Shown: positions 1 through 8,399 of the stretch, piece after piece | Numbering within the stretch: the first letter of the stretch is position 1 | How the letters are laid out: every line of letters begins with the position of its first letter | Assembly: GCA_002688355.1 (NCBI GenBank) | Contig: NZCT01000006.1 | Location: 1 to 34,424 of the forward strand | Direction of reading: 5' to 3' | Origin: an archaeon | Lineage (GTDB): Archaea > Nanobdellota > Nanobdellia > SCGC-AAA011-G17 > GW2011-AR20 | DNA length: 34,424 bases | The notes under the pieces: model-generated | The model's input: the letters and a program-made list of their open reading frames with translations, nothing else | Database searches by the model: none | Told to the model about the DNA's origin: nothing | Translations under genes and position numbers: made by a program

Positions 1-626
1 AAAAGTATAGAATCATCATAACCTTCAGTTTTAATATCGCCATTTTCTTTATAATACAAATAAACTCCTGGCAATATTCTTCCACCAGATTTAATAGTGC
101 TAATACTTGCTTCAACTTTAACACTTTGACCAATATTTACATTATCAGGAGAATCTAAAAAAATAGAAAGTGCACCTTGTTGCAATTCATCTTCTGGAAC
201 ACTAGAAACATCTCCAACCTCAATCTCATAGTAACCTTGTCCATCAAGTAATTGATATCCAGTAAGATCATCTGGAGAATATACAGCTTCAACACCATTT
301 CTTGCAAAAATAAAATATCTTATTATCCCTGGAGAATTTAATGCATCAATATTATGACTATACTTGCCATTTTTTAAAAACATAGTTCTGGTTTCTGTAT
401 CTGCATAACCACCACTTCCAATTCTATATTTTACTCCAACTCCATTAAAAGAAGCAGGACTATTAGTTGTAACAGTTATATTTGCAGTATCTCCCAATTC
501 AACACTATCTAAAGGTTCATGAATAATATAAAAACTCTGAGCATTTACATTAAAAACACTAAAAATACCTAAAATAAATAGTAGAATTACACCTATCAAA
601 AACAAATTAATACCTCTTTTCACCAT
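1..626 (-). CDS. Secreted beta-rich surface protein (3' end beyond window)
   Basis: The reading frame is open from an ATG at 626 to the window edge, giving 208 residues with no stop. Residues 6-24 are hydrophobic and end in VNAQ, which looks like a Sec signal peptide or anchor. The rest is polar, rich in Ser, Thr, Gly and Tyr, with alternating patterns typical of Ig-like or fibronectin-like beta domains, for example around DTANITV and SVKVEASIS. This suggests an exported surface protein, but I cannot name a family. A TATA-like TTTTATATA at 645-653 fits a leaderless start at 626. The gene lies just downstream of, and on the same strand as, a glycosyltransferase and a multi-pass membrane protein. 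Confidence 0.75.
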   Translation of the reverse strand, partial: MVKRGINLFLIGVILLFILGIFSVFNVNAQSFYIIHEPLDSVELGDTANITVTTNSPASFNGVGVKYRIGSGGYADTETRTMFLKNGKYSHNIDALNSPGIIRYFIFARNGVEAVYSPDDLTGYQLLDGQGYYEIEVGDVSSVPEDELQQGALSIFLDSPDNVNIGQSVKVEASISTIKSGGRILPGVYLYYKENGDIKTEGYDDSIL

Positions 627-657
627 ATTAAACTGAAATACTAATTTTATATATTAT

Positions 658-1356
658 TTAAACCTTTTTACTCTTAAGAAACTTGTATTTTAGTATATTA
701 ATAAACATAAAAAATACACTTTTGTAAGAAAAACTACTTTTTTTATCTAGATTCTTTATTTTTACTAAAATTTCCTTAATTTTAAATTTCTTTTTCTTAA
801 CTTTATGCAAGAGTTCAACATCAAAATCAAAACCCCTACAATAAAAACTCTTTAAATCAATTTTCTTTAAAACTTCTTTTCTGAAAAACTTCATTCCAGC
901 TTGACTATCTCTAATTTTTAAGTTAAACAAAAAATTAACAAACAAATTCCAAATTCTTCCAAATATTTTCTTAAAAAATCCTTCATTAACATTAAAAAAA
1001 CTATTATTAATCCATTTAGATCCTATAACGCAATCATAATCTTTTAATTCCTTAACTAATCTTGTAATATCTTCAACATAAAATGCTCCATCTGCATCTA
1101 CATATCCTATATATTCTCCTTTAGCATACTTTAAACCTTCTAAAATAGCTCCACCTTTTCCAATATTTTTATTTATATCAAGATTAAGAATATTTTTATT
1201 TTCAATCTTCCCAACAACATAAAAAGTTTTATCAGAACAATTATTGCAAACAACAATAACTTCAACGTTTCTAACCTCTAAAAAAATATCTCTTATTGTT
1301 TTTTCTATATTTTTCTCTTCATTATGTGCAGGAATTATAATGCTCAAAAATTTCAT
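658..1356 (-). CDS. GT2 family glycosyltransferase, dolichyl-phosphate sugar synthase-like
   Basis: This 232-residue protein has a GT-A fold. It opens with SIIIPAHNEEKNIEKTI, the nucleotide-sugar binding start of GT2 enzymes, and has a metal-binding DAD motif in YVDADGAFYVEDI near residue 87, followed by VIGSKW. Length and pattern match dolichyl-phosphate mannose or glucose synthases (DPM1/AglJ-like), which load sugar onto a polyprenyl phosphate at the cytoplasmic membrane face. No C-terminal membrane segments are present. Its start overlaps the stop of the upstream membrane protein by 4 nt, so the pair is probably translationally coupled and works in one glycosylation route. The exact sugar cannot be read from sequence. 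Confidence 0.9.
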   Translation of the reverse strand: MKFLSIIIPAHNEEKNIEKTIRDIFLEVRNVEVIVVCNNCSDKTFYVVGKIENKNILNLDINKNIGKGGAILEGLKYAKGEYIGYVDADGAFYVEDITRLVKELKDYDCVIGSKWINNSFFNVNEGFFKKIFGRIWNLFVNFLFNLKIRDSQAGMKFFRKEVLKKIDLKSFYCRGFDFDVELLHKVKKKKFKIKEILVKIKNLDKKSSFSYKSVFFMFINILKYKFLKSKKV

Positions 1357-3371
1357 CTTATTATTCTTAGTCTTCTATAAAATATTAAAACAATTAAAGC
1401 TAATATAGAAAGAATAATACTAATTACATTAATATAAGTATTTCCATAATAAATCTCAACATCTTCTTTTTCTGGAATTACAATCATTAAAGCAGGACTT
1501 GCAGCAAATAATTTACCACCATTAACTTTCCAATTTGGAAAATAAGAAACTTTAACTAACAAAGGCTTACCAATACAATTAGTTTTCAATTTTATATTAT
1601 CAACATTATATTCTTCATCAATAAAACAATTATTATAATCAATTTCTTTTTCTTTAATCTTTCTAACACTATCTACTCTCTCAAAATATAAAACATCATC
1701 ATTAGAATAAATAATTTCAGTAGTTTCATTACTCTTAAACCATTCTAAAGATTTCTGTCTAAAGTTTTCCTTACCCATTACCACAGGTTCAAACTCTAAA
1801 TAATCAACATATTTATTTTCCCTATTTAATTCATATATTTTAATAAAATCAATCTCCTTTAACAAAGTAAATCTACTATCATTACCAATTAAACTTTTAA
1901 TCTCATCAGAAGTTACAACAAAATATTTTATATTAAACAACTCTAAATGTTCAAAACCCTTTTCTATATCAATTCCACCACATCTTAACCCAGCAATTGG
2001 ACACGTTTTATCCTTAGAAACTTCACTTTGTAAAACAAAATGATAAATACTGTTTATACCAGATTCTATTAACAAACCTTCCATTGTTCCCTTATTTGTA
2101 AAAAATGGTATTAACTCAAACGCTCTTGGTGTTCCAAAATGATCATTATGACTTTTAGAATATTCATGAAAAACTCTTCCCTTTTCTAAATCATCTAAAT
2201 ATAGATTCATCTCATCAAAAACATCCCAATCTTTTTTATCCTCAAAACCAGAATAATTCCACTTAATCCAATCATCAACAAAACCAACATTCACGTTAAC
2301 TAAACCAAGAACTAATATCGATAATAAAATAGGAATCAAATATTTCAATTTAAAATTAAACCTTTCATATAAATTACCAATAAAATAAACAGCAAGCATA
2401 CTCACACCTAAATAATAAAATGGTAAAAACCGAACATTCCAAACATGTCCTTTTGACATAAATAAAAATAATAAAACTGAAACAAAACTAAAAATACCAA
2501 ATAAAATTATTCTCTTATCATTATTTCTTATTCCAGCTATTAAACCTAATATTGCAATAGGTAATAAAAACAAAATATTTTCCGGCGTTAACAAACTCAA
2601 ACTAGTATCAGGAATAAAATTTAACGAAGTCGTTAGACCAGCATAAAACAAAAATGGTATTGTCCAAAAACCAATTAATAAAAATGCAAAAACAAATACT
2701 AAAAATCCATATCTAAATTCTTCTTTTCTAAATAAAGTTAAAAATAATAAACATGAAAAAGTTAAAACAATAACAGGAATAACATGACTTAAAACAATTG
2801 CACATAATAACAAAACACTATAAATAAAATGTTTTTTAGTTCTGATTCCATTATAAAACAAACCAATAAATAATAAACCTAAAGCCAAAGAAAAACTATA
2901 TGTAAATTCTCCAGCTAACGTACTTGGGATATTTCCTCCATACATAGAATTATTTTCTAAAAACAAAAAAGGCAAAGTAAAAACACTAGCCAAAATAGGA
3001 TAAGGAAATTTAAACCTCATTAATCTAAAAGAATAATATGCACATATTGGTAACAAAAAACTACCTAAGATAGTTATTATCTTAAAAGAAACATTAAAAC
3101 TAAACATTAAACTTAGTAAAGCTCCTAAAATATATAAAAAAGGAAAATAAAATCTAAATGAAGGAAAGCCAGCATACCAACCATCACTCCAACTTGTTAT
3201 TTTTCCTTTAGCTAAATTTTCTTGCATAATTTGCAATAAATAATTATGACTTCCACTATCTCCACCGTTCAAAGTTGTATCAGAAAATATTAAACTAGGT
3301 TTAAAATATGAAAGTATAAATATAAAAATTAACAAGAATATAACAATATTAACAATTTTTTCTCTATCCAT
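1353..3371 (-). CDS. Large multi-pass membrane protein, GT-C / PTPS-related type
   Basis: This 672-residue protein begins with a membrane segment and then an extracytoplasmic loop containing GGDSGSHNYLL (D38 and H42), followed by WYAGFPSFRFYFP. That arrangement resembles PTPS-related (6-pyruvoyl-tetrahydropterin synthase-related) membrane proteins and GT-C glycosyltransferases, where an acidic residue in loop 1 is catalytic. About ten more hydrophobic segments follow to residue 360. A soluble domain spans roughly 365-640, and the protein ends with one membrane helix and a basic RRLRIIR tail. Coupling to the downstream GT2 enzyme suggests it transfers lipid-linked sugar outside the membrane, which is inference. 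TTATTTAAATTT at 3392-3403 fits a leaderless start at 3371. Confidence 0.8.
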   Translation of the reverse strand: MDREKIVNIVIFLLIFIFILSYFKPSLIFSDTTLNGGDSGSHNYLLQIMQENLAKGKITSWSDGWYAGFPSFRFYFPFLYILGALLSLMFSFNVSFKIITILGSFLLPICAYYSFRLMRFKFPYPILASVFTLPFLFLENNSMYGGNIPSTLAGEFTYSFSLALGLLFIGLFYNGIRTKKHFIYSVLLLCAIVLSHVIPVIVLTFSCLLFLTLFRKEEFRYGFLVFVFAFLLIGFWTIPFLFYAGLTTSLNFIPDTSLSLLTPENILFLLPIAILGLIAGIRNNDKRIILFGIFSFVSVLLFLFMSKGHVWNVRFLPFYYLGVSMLAVYFIGNLYERFNFKLKYLIPILLSILVLGLVNVNVGFVDDWIKWNYSGFEDKKDWDVFDEMNLYLDDLEKGRVFHEYSKSHNDHFGTPRAFELIPFFTNKGTMEGLLIESGINSIYHFVLQSEVSKDKTCPIAGLRCGGIDIEKGFEHLELFNIKYFVVTSDEIKSLIGNDSRFTLLKEIDFIKIYELNRENKYVDYLEFEPVVMGKENFRQKSLEWFKSNETTEIIYSNDDVLYFERVDSVRKIKEKEIDYNNCFIDEEYNVDNIKLKTNCIGKPLLVKVSYFPNWKVNGGKLFAASPALMIVIPEKEDVEIYYGNTYINVISIILSILALIVLIFYRRLRIIR

Positions 3372-3420
3372 ATTAGTTAAACAAAAAGAAATTATTTAAA
3401 TTTAATTGTAGTTAAAAAAA

Positions 3421-3879
3421 TTATCTTCTATCTTCTAAACTTTTAAGATCTTTAGATGCAATCGCAAGTATAGCATTTTTTGTATTTTCAATATCTTTTT
3501 TAGTATAATTTTTTTCGCTACTTACTATTATATTTTTAAATTTTGTAGAATTAGAGTCAAACTGAACAATCCATTGAGAGTTTTCTTCCTTATCATTATA
3601 AAAAACATAAGGTTCAGTATAAATTCTAAACCAATAAATATGGAATTTTTCTTTATTTGATTTAACAGTCCATTTAGCCGAATTGCCACGCATTTTCTTT
3701 GGATTTGGTATACCTGCATCTCCTTGATGCAATGAAAATTGATAGACCCCATAATCTTTGTTAAGTAAAACAACAATTTCTTCAAGAATTCTTTCAATAT
3801 CTTTTGTAAAATTTACCTGCCAAGCTTGTGTCTCTTCACTATAAGCTTTATTTTTTTCCCAAGGTTTCCACCATACCAT
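3421..3879 (-). CDS. Hypothetical 152-aa soluble protein
   Basis: I do not recognise this family. The protein is soluble, with a Trp-rich N terminus (MVWWKPWEK), a helical stretch around residues 22-42, and a predicted beta-rich middle with several aromatic residues (FHIYWFRIYTEPYVFY). It ends in a charged helix. There is no signal peptide or membrane segment. A TATA-like TTTATATAA at 3901-3909 lies about 21 nt upstream of the ATG at 3879, so the gene probably has its own promoter and a leaderless start. No neighbour suggests a role. Confidence 0.7.
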   Translation of the reverse strand: MVWWKPWEKNKAYSEETQAWQVNFTKDIERILEEIVVLLNKDYGVYQFSLHQGDAGIPNPKKMRGNSAKWTVKSNKEKFHIYWFRIYTEPYVFYNDKEENSQWIVQFDSNSTKFKNIIVSSEKNYTKKDIENTKNAILAIASKDLKSLEDRR

Positions 3880-3919
3880 ATATCTAAAAAGAATACATCA
3901 TTTATATAAATTTCTATTC

Positions 3920-4987
3920 TTATATCAATTTCAAACCAAATTTCAATAATCTAGGTTCCATTAATAACAATTTAAAACCAAAAGTACTTGGAAAATCTCT
4001 ATTCATTGTTTTCATTAAATTAGTAACTTTATCTTGACTCAATAATTTCATTAAATCCTCATAATTCTTCTCAGAAAATTTATCTAAACTCTTTCTAATC
4101 AAATCATGATAAAACAATTCTTTCCTTAATCTTTTTTTAATTAATTTATTATAATCTTTTCCCTGTTTAAAAGATTTTAACAATTCTTGACTAGAAATCA
4201 TTCCAGTTAAAATTCCTCCACCAGTTGTATTCTTTACCAAACCAGCAGCCTCACCAACTAAGTAAATATTATCTCTAAAAAATTTATAATTTTTCTTGTA
4301 AACAGTAATCAATCCACCAGTATGTTCTAGTACTTTTTTAACATTCTTCATTTTCAAAAATTTATCAAAATGTTCTTTAATATTATTTTTACTAGCAATA
4401 CCAATCCTAACAATTCCATTTCCCTCTGGAACAACCCACCCAAAAAAATCATTAACTAAACTAGGATAAACTTCAAAAGCATTTTCATCTATTTTCATCT
4501 TAACTCTTGCTTCTTTTCCAATTAAATATTCTCTATTTTTAATTAATCCAGATTTCTTAGCAATAAAAGAACCAGGACCATCAGCACCAACTAATTTTTC
4601 ATTTTCAATTACTTTATCATTAGAAAATTTTAATTTACCTTTGTTAAAATCAACTAATCTATGATCTAAAAATAATTTAGCACCATTATCTATCGCTAAT
4701 TGCAACAAATACTTATCAAACTCAACTCTATCTAAAACATATTCTTTCTTAACATCTAATTCTAAAAATTCTTTACCAGAGAATATCTTAACTTTAGTAA
4801 CTTCATTTTGAATAAAATCTTTCTGAACATTTATCAAATTATTCAAAGTGCTTGTAACGATTCCAGTATCTCTAACAGGTTTACCTATTTCTTTATGTTC
4901 TTCATAAACATTAACTTTAAATCCATTCTTAGCTAGTAAATATGAAGTATAACTCCCAATATATCCTGCTCCAATTACGTTTATCAT
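3920..4987 (-). CDS. FAD-dependent geranylgeranyl reductase family protein
   Basis: This 355-residue flavoprotein starts with a Rossmann FAD-binding motif, GAGYIGSYTSYLLAKNG. It has the DRVEFDKYL segment and VGADGPGS motif of the p-hydroxybenzoate hydroxylase fold, and a distal FAD motif LVGEAAGLVKNTTGGG. These are the features of geranylgeranyl reductases, which saturate isoprenoid chains of archaeal lipids or quinones. The usual GD of the distal motif is GE here. Length is slightly below the common 390 or so. The start at 4987 is supported by a TATA box (5009-5016) exactly 21 nt upstream, shared with the divergent prepilin peptidase gene. Another small-molecule reductase of the same superfamily is possible. 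Confidence 0.85.
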   Translation of the reverse strand: MINVIGAGYIGSYTSYLLAKNGFKVNVYEEHKEIGKPVRDTGIVTSTLNNLINVQKDFIQNEVTKVKIFSGKEFLELDVKKEYVLDRVEFDKYLLQLAIDNGAKLFLDHRLVDFNKGKLKFSNDKVIENEKLVGADGPGSFIAKKSGLIKNREYLIGKEARVKMKIDENAFEVYPSLVNDFFGWVVPEGNGIVRIGIASKNNIKEHFDKFLKMKNVKKVLEHTGGLITVYKKNYKFFRDNIYLVGEAAGLVKNTTGGGILTGMISSQELLKSFKQGKDYNKLIKKRLRKELFYHDLIRKSLDKFSEKNYEDLMKLLSQDKVTNLMKTMNRDFPSTFGFKLLLMEPRLLKFGLKLI

Positions 4988-5008
4988 AAGAATCTAACAA
5001 AAACAAAA

Positions 5009-5016
5009 TTTATAAA
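5009..5016. promoter_or_regulatory. Palindromic TATA box between two divergent leaderless genes
   Basis: TTTATAAA is its own reverse complement. It lies 21 nt from the ATG at 4987 (minus) and 21 nt from the ATG at 5038 (plus). Its centre is about 26 nt from both start codons, the usual TATA-to-start-site distance in archaea, so one box could serve both genes with leaderless transcripts. Confidence 0.65.
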
Positions 5017-5037
5017 ACACTATTATTATCAATAAAT

Positions 5038-5904
5038 ATGAATTTAGACATAATTCTAATAATAATAACATTAATAGCTTTAATTATAGCATCAATTACA
5101 GATTTCAAAAAAAGAGAAATTCCTGATTTTCTATCTTATTCGTTATTATCAACAGTAATTTTCATAAAAATTTTACAAGCAATCATAGAAAGATCTTTTA
5201 CACCAATTATTTATGGCCTTATCGGTTTTACAGTTTTCTTCGCAATAGCTTTATTTATGTATTACACTAAACAATGGGGCGGTGGAGATTCAAAAGTTCT
5301 TATGTCCCTAGGTATAGTTTTTTCAGAATATCCAAAAACATTATTAAATTACTTTACTCCAAATTTAAACATCCCAATTTTAGCAAGTTTATTCATTAAT
5401 ATTTTATTATTAGGTTCCTTTTATGGAATTTTTTACAGCATGTTTCTAGCCATTAAAAACAGAAAAACATTTATTGAAGAATTAAAAAAAGTAAAAAGTA
5501 AAAACACAAGACATTACTTAATTTCTGCATTAATAATTTTAGCATTATCTTTTTTAATAAAAGAACCAAAACAAAGGTTATTAATCTTATTTCTAGCATT
5601 CATTTTACTAATCTCTCCTTATTTAATTACATACATAAAAATAATAGAAAAATCCTGTATGATTAAAAAAATAAAAACAAACAAACTAACAGAAGGTGAT
5701 TGGATTAATCAAGATATAAAATCTAAAGATAAAACAATCTATTCAAAAAAATCTTTAGGAGTTACAATAGAACAAATACAAAAAATTAAAAAATTAAATT
5801 TAAAGTATGTTATAGTAAAAGAAGGCATACCATTCATACCATCATTCTTACTAGCTTTTATTGTAACACTAATTTACGGAAATATATTATTATTTTTCCT
5901 TTAG
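5038..5904 (+). CDS. Archaeal type IV prepilin peptidase (A24 aspartic protease, FlaK/PibD-like)
   Basis: This 288-residue polytopic membrane protease has both catalytic aspartates of the family: D22 in SITDFKKREIPD after the first membrane helix, and D84 in the GGGD motif (WGGGDSKVLMSLG). It cuts class III signal peptides after the Gly or Ala that precedes the hydrophobic stretch, on the cytoplasmic face. The C-terminal part (about residues 205-270) is the soluble insert found in archaeal members, ending EGIPFIPSF before the last helix. No pilin genes are adjacent. Its likely substrates are the eleven KKG-type prepilins at 15829-21570. It starts from the shared TATA box at 5009-5016. Confidence 0.93.
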   Translation: MNLDIILIIITLIALIIASITDFKKREIPDFLSYSLLSTVIFIKILQAIIERSFTPIIYGLIGFTVFFAIALFMYYTKQWGGGDSKVLMSLGIVFSEYPKTLLNYFTPNLNIPILASLFINILLLGSFYGIFYSMFLAIKNRKTFIEELKKVKSKNTRHYLISALIILALSFLIKEPKQRLLILFLAFILLISPYLITYIKIIEKSCMIKKIKTNKLTEGDWINQDIKSKDKTIYSKKSLGVTIEQIQKIKKLNLKYVIVKEGIPFIPSFLLAFIVTLIYGNILLFFL

Positions 5905-6566
5905 ATAGGCGCTCTATTATACCAAGAATCATATCTTTTCTTTAGCTCACTTTCTTGAACTTCTTTTTCTTCAGGTGTAACTTCTTTTTTAACTTCTTCC
6001 TTTTTACCAATAGATTCCATTTTCATTTTACCAAAAATTTCATCCATTTCTTTATCTTCTATTTTTTTTCCTTCCCATTGAAAGTTTATACCGTCTTCGC
6101 TAAATCTCGGAATAACATGTACAACAACATGATTTAATCTTTGACCAGCTTCAGGTCCGTTAGCAACAAAAATATTACTTCCTGTTTGAAATACTTCATA
6201 TATTTTTTTAGACACTTGATTAGCAACATTGAACAAATGACCAACATCTTCCATTTCTGTAGAAAATGCAATATGATCTTTTGGCATCACTAAAACATGT
6301 CCTTTATTTGCAGGACTAACATCTAGCACCGCTAAAATATTATTGTCTTCATAAACAACTTTTGATTCTATTTTTTTATCTCTAATTGCACAAAATAAAC
6401 ATTCTTGTCCTTGTCCTTGCTGTTTCTTTAAAAATTCAACTTGCTCAGGGTTTAGTGATTTTAAAAAAGGTTCTAATCTTTCCTTCTGTTTATCTTGAGG
6501 TAAACTAGCTATTTCATTTAATTCTTTTATTTGTTCCTCTGATAAAGGGCTTTTATTTTCTTCCAT
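5901..6566 (-). CDS. HIT-domain protein lacking the catalytic histidine
   Basis: This 221-residue protein has a helical N-terminal extension (1-50), then a HIT domain from a CxxC pair (ECLFCAI) to the motif at about residues 150-158, and a charged C-terminal tail. HIT hydrolases and transferases use HxHxH with the middle His as nucleophile. Here the motif reads HVVVHVIPR, so the outer two histidines remain and the nucleophile is Val. The DNA reads this clearly (CAT GTT GTT GTA CAT on the minus strand). A binding or regulatory role is therefore more likely than nucleotide hydrolysis. The preceding GQRLN resembles the family's GQEVF. TTTATAAA at 6595-6602 is the likely promoter. Its stop codon overlaps that of the convergent prepilin peptidase gene. 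Confidence 0.88.
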   Translation of the reverse strand: MEENKSPLSEEQIKELNEIASLPQDKQKERLEPFLKSLNPEQVEFLKKQQGQGQECLFCAIRDKKIESKVVYEDNNILAVLDVSPANKGHVLVMPKDHIAFSTEMEDVGHLFNVANQVSKKIYEVFQTGSNIFVANGPEAGQRLNHVVVHVIPRFSEDGINFQWEGKKIEDKEMDEIFGKMKMESIGKKEEVKKEVTPEEKEVQESELKKRYDSWYNRAPI

Positions 6567-6637
6567 TTTTATTACTATTTTTAAACATTTATCCTTTATA
6601 AATCTTTCTATTATTTATAACTAAGAAGTAACAACAA

Positions 6638-7018
6638 TTAAACTAATTTTAATTCTTTAATGTTTTCAAAATGTTTTTTGTTAAAAGTAACTAATTCGCA
6701 GTTATTAACAATGCATATTGCGGCTATAAAAACATCTCTAAACTCTATAATTTTTCCTTTTCTCTTTAATTCTTTATGAATATCACTAGATTTTCTAGAA
6801 GATTCTTCGTCAAAATCTAAAACATTAACTTTTCGTCTAAATATTTCTATTTCTTCTAAATCTGTTTCTCTTAATAATAACTCAAATAATGTTATAACAG
6901 ATATAAATATCTCAAATTCTTCAATAAAATTTATTATGCTTACAGCTCTCTCTTCATTATTAAGAATTCCAATAACAGTATCAGTATCTAGGCATATTTT
7001 TTTGTCCAAGATTTCCAA
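6638..7018 (-). CDS. vapC: PIN-domain toxin VapC
   Basis: This 126-residue PIN-domain ribonuclease has the expected acidic residues: D11 in CLDTDTVIG, a Glu in TLFELLLRE, and an Asp in FRDVFIAAICIVN. It ends with VTFNKKHF, where Asn replaces the frequent fourth Asp, a common variation. VapC toxins cut specific RNAs, often tRNAs, when released from antitoxin. The ATG at 7018 lies inside the 3' end of the upstream antitoxin gene (31-nt overlap), a typical VapBC arrangement. The RNA target cannot be inferred. Confidence 0.9.
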   Translation of the reverse strand: MEILDKKICLDTDTVIGILNNEERAVSIINFIEEFEIFISVITLFELLLRETDLEEIEIFRRKVNVLDFDEESSRKSSDIHKELKRKGKIIEFRDVFIAAICIVNNCELVTFNKKHFENIKELKLV

Positions 7019-7212
7019 CCTCTTTTAAGATCTTTTTCAATTTTTTTCCATTCTTCATCTTTCTTAAGAATACCAAGACATTCTCTTAATCCTGATCCTT
7101 TTTTTAGATCATCATTCAAAAGATTTTTAAAAAGCTCAGTAAAACTCATATCTCTTTTTAATAACTTCAATTCATCATACATTTCATTTGATATCATAAT
7201 TGTTTTTGCCAT
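6988..7212 (-). CDS. vapB: VapB-type antitoxin
   Basis: This roughly 74-residue protein begins MAKTIMISNEMYDEL, a short ribbon-helix-helix/AbrB-like DNA-binding start. It continues with a helical, toxin-binding tail (LRECLGILKKDEEWKKIEKDLKRGW). The frame is open to an earlier ATG at 7233, but I chose 7212 because the TATA-like stretch at 7233-7243 then sits about 26 nt upstream, and the MAKT start matches antitoxins of this class. It precedes and overlaps vapC. Autoregulation at its own promoter would be expected from the family. Confidence 0.82.
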   Translation of the reverse strand: MAKTIMISNEMYDELKLLKRDMSFTELFKNLLNDDLKKGSGLRECLGILKKDEEWKKIEKDLKRGWKSWTKKYA

Positions 7213-7232
7213 ACTATACATATGAATATACA

Positions 7233-7243
7233 TATATATAAAA
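7233..7243 (-). promoter_or_regulatory. Probable vapBC promoter (TATA box)
   Basis: On the minus strand this reads TTTATATATA. It is centred about 26 nt before the ATG at 7212. The next bases contain ATACATAT twice (plus strand, 7217-7224 and 7227-7234), a possible operator for VapB. The operator is inference. Confidence 0.45.
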
Positions 7244-7259
7244 CTTTCTATTTAAGAAC

Positions 7260-7538
7260 TTACCCTAAAGCTCTTCTAATATCAGTAACTTCAACAGAAT
7301 TCACATTTTCTAGATTAGTTATATCACTCTCTAAACTGTCTGTACTACCTTTATTTTCATCCATAACAAATGTAATATTAAATGCCTTTAAACCAAAAGC
7401 TATTTCCTCTAAATTACTCTTAAATTCAGCTTTACCAGCAAATTTAGAAATTTTTTCCTTAACTGTTTTTTCCAATTCTTCCATATCTGTTTCAGGAGAA
7501 TCCGGCATTACTTTAAATGTTATAATTACTTCAGCCAT
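7260..7538 (-). CDS. ef1b: Translation elongation factor aEF-1beta
   Basis: This 92-residue protein matches the archaeal guanine nucleotide exchange factor that recharges EF-1alpha with GTP. It starts MAEVIITFKVMPDSPETDMEELE, and its C-terminal half reads ITFVMDENKGSTDSLE with a final SVEVTDIRRALG, both characteristic of the alpha-beta sandwich of aEF-1beta (about 90 residues). It is the second gene of a transcript with the 56-aa zinc-ribbon protein just upstream (2-nt gap), a pairing common in archaea. Confidence 0.95.
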   Translation of the reverse strand: MAEVIITFKVMPDSPETDMEELEKTVKEKISKFAGKAEFKSNLEEIAFGLKAFNITFVMDENKGSTDSLESDITNLENVNSVEVTDIRRALG

Positions 7539-7540
7539 TT

Positions 7541-7711
7541 TTAATTAGGTCCTTGAAATGAACATTTACTACATGTATATCTAGCAGCAATTTCTCTACA
7601 ATGTCGACATCTAACAATTTCAGATTTTCCACATTCTGGACATTTAAATATCGATCCACTATCTAAAATTGATTTCTTACATGAATTACATACTTGAGCT
7701 TTTTCTGCCAT
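7541..7711 (-). CDS. Small zinc-ribbon protein upstream of aEF-1beta (56 aa)
   Basis: This short gene starts at an ATG at 7711 (MAEKAQVCNSCKKSIL) and stops with TAA at 7541-7543. It has four CxxC-type pairs: CNSC, CPEC, CRHC and CSKC, enough for two zinc ribbons in 56 residues. It matches the archaeal HVO_2753-like family of tiny zinc proteins that usually precede the aEF-1beta gene. A role in translation or RNA binding is plausible from context only. A TTTATAAA box at 7734-7741 sits 22 nt upstream. Confidence 0.9.
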   Translation of the reverse strand: MAEKAQVCNSCKKSILDSGSIFKCPECGKSEIVRCRHCREIAARYTCSKCSFQGPN

Positions 7712-7733
7712 ATAAAAAACCTTTTTAAGTAAG

Positions 7734-7741
7734 TTTATAAA
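7734..7741. promoter_or_regulatory. TATA box between zinc-ribbon/aEF-1beta and GT2 genes
   Basis: A palindromic TTTATAAA lies 22 nt from the ATG at 7711 (minus), the ideal leaderless distance, and 16 nt from the ATG at 7758 (plus), which is rather short. It is a good promoter for the minus-strand operon and a possible one for the plus-strand gene. Confidence 0.5.
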
Positions 7742-7757
7742 TCTTTTTCTAAGGCAT

Positions 7758-8399
7758 ATGAAATTTTCAATAATAATTCCAGCTTATAATGAAGAAAAAT
7801 ACATAGAAAATACTTTAAAATCAATACCTAAAAGAGATAATATAGAAATTATAACAGTCTGCAATGGTTGCACAGATAACACAGAAAAAATAGCTTCAAA
7901 ATATTCCGAAATAATTTTACAAAAAGAAAAACAGGTTTCTAAAGCAAGAAATATAGGGGCAATATCTTCTAAAGGATCTATAATAATATTCTTAGATGCA
8001 GATACTTTATTAACACAAAATACATTAAAAGAAATTGAACTTTCTCTAAAAAATAGTGTAATAGGAACTTGCAAAGTAAAACCAGATTCTCAAAAATTAA
8101 AATACAAAATAGCAATGTCATTTAAAAATTTACTATTATGGTTACCATGGACTTCAGGAATAATTTACTGCACTAAAGATGTCTTCAAAAAAACAAATGG
8201 TTTCAATGAAAATCTTACAAAAAAAGAAGATAAAGATTTTGTTAGAAGAGCTAAACATTATGGTAAGTTTTCAATAGCAAACACATACATAATAAATTCA
8301 ATGAGAAGATTTGAATCTAGAGGTATATTTAAAACTGCATTTTTCTGGATAAAAGAAACCATAAAACCCACAAAAAAAGAGTATGATTCAGTTAGATAA
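7758..8399 (+). CDS. GT2 family glycosyltransferase
   Basis: This 213-residue enzyme starts MKFSIIIPAYNEEKYIENTL, the standard GT2 nucleotide-binding opening, and has a DAD metal site in IIIFLDADTLL near residues 72-82. A conserved-looking NEDKDF-type acceptor motif appears as KKEDKDFVRRAKHYG. No membrane helices are evident, so it should act at the cytoplasmic membrane face on an unknown acceptor. It differs from the DPM-like enzyme at 658-1356. The next nucleotide after its TAA stop is the first base of a tRNA gene, so its mRNA may be processed to release the tRNA. Confidence 0.88.
   Translation: MKFSIIIPAYNEEKYIENTLKSIPKRDNIEIITVCNGCTDNTEKIASKYSEIILQKEKQVSKARNIGAISSKGSIIIFLDADTLLTQNTLKEIELSLKNSVIGTCKVKPDSQKLKYKIAMSFKNLLLWLPWTSGIIYCTKDVFKKTNGFNENLTKKEDKDFVRRAKHYGKFSIANTYIINSMRRFESRGIFKTAFFWIKETIKPTKKEYDSVR

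Noticed and set aside
3421-3879. Possible toxin or phage protein
   Set aside because: Trp-rich start and unknown fold are not enough; no partner gene or motif supports it.
5955-6137. Plus-strand open frame rich in Phe opposite the HIT gene
   Set aside because: It is the mirror of Lys/Glu codons in the HIT protein's C-terminal tail and has no promoter or protein-like composition.
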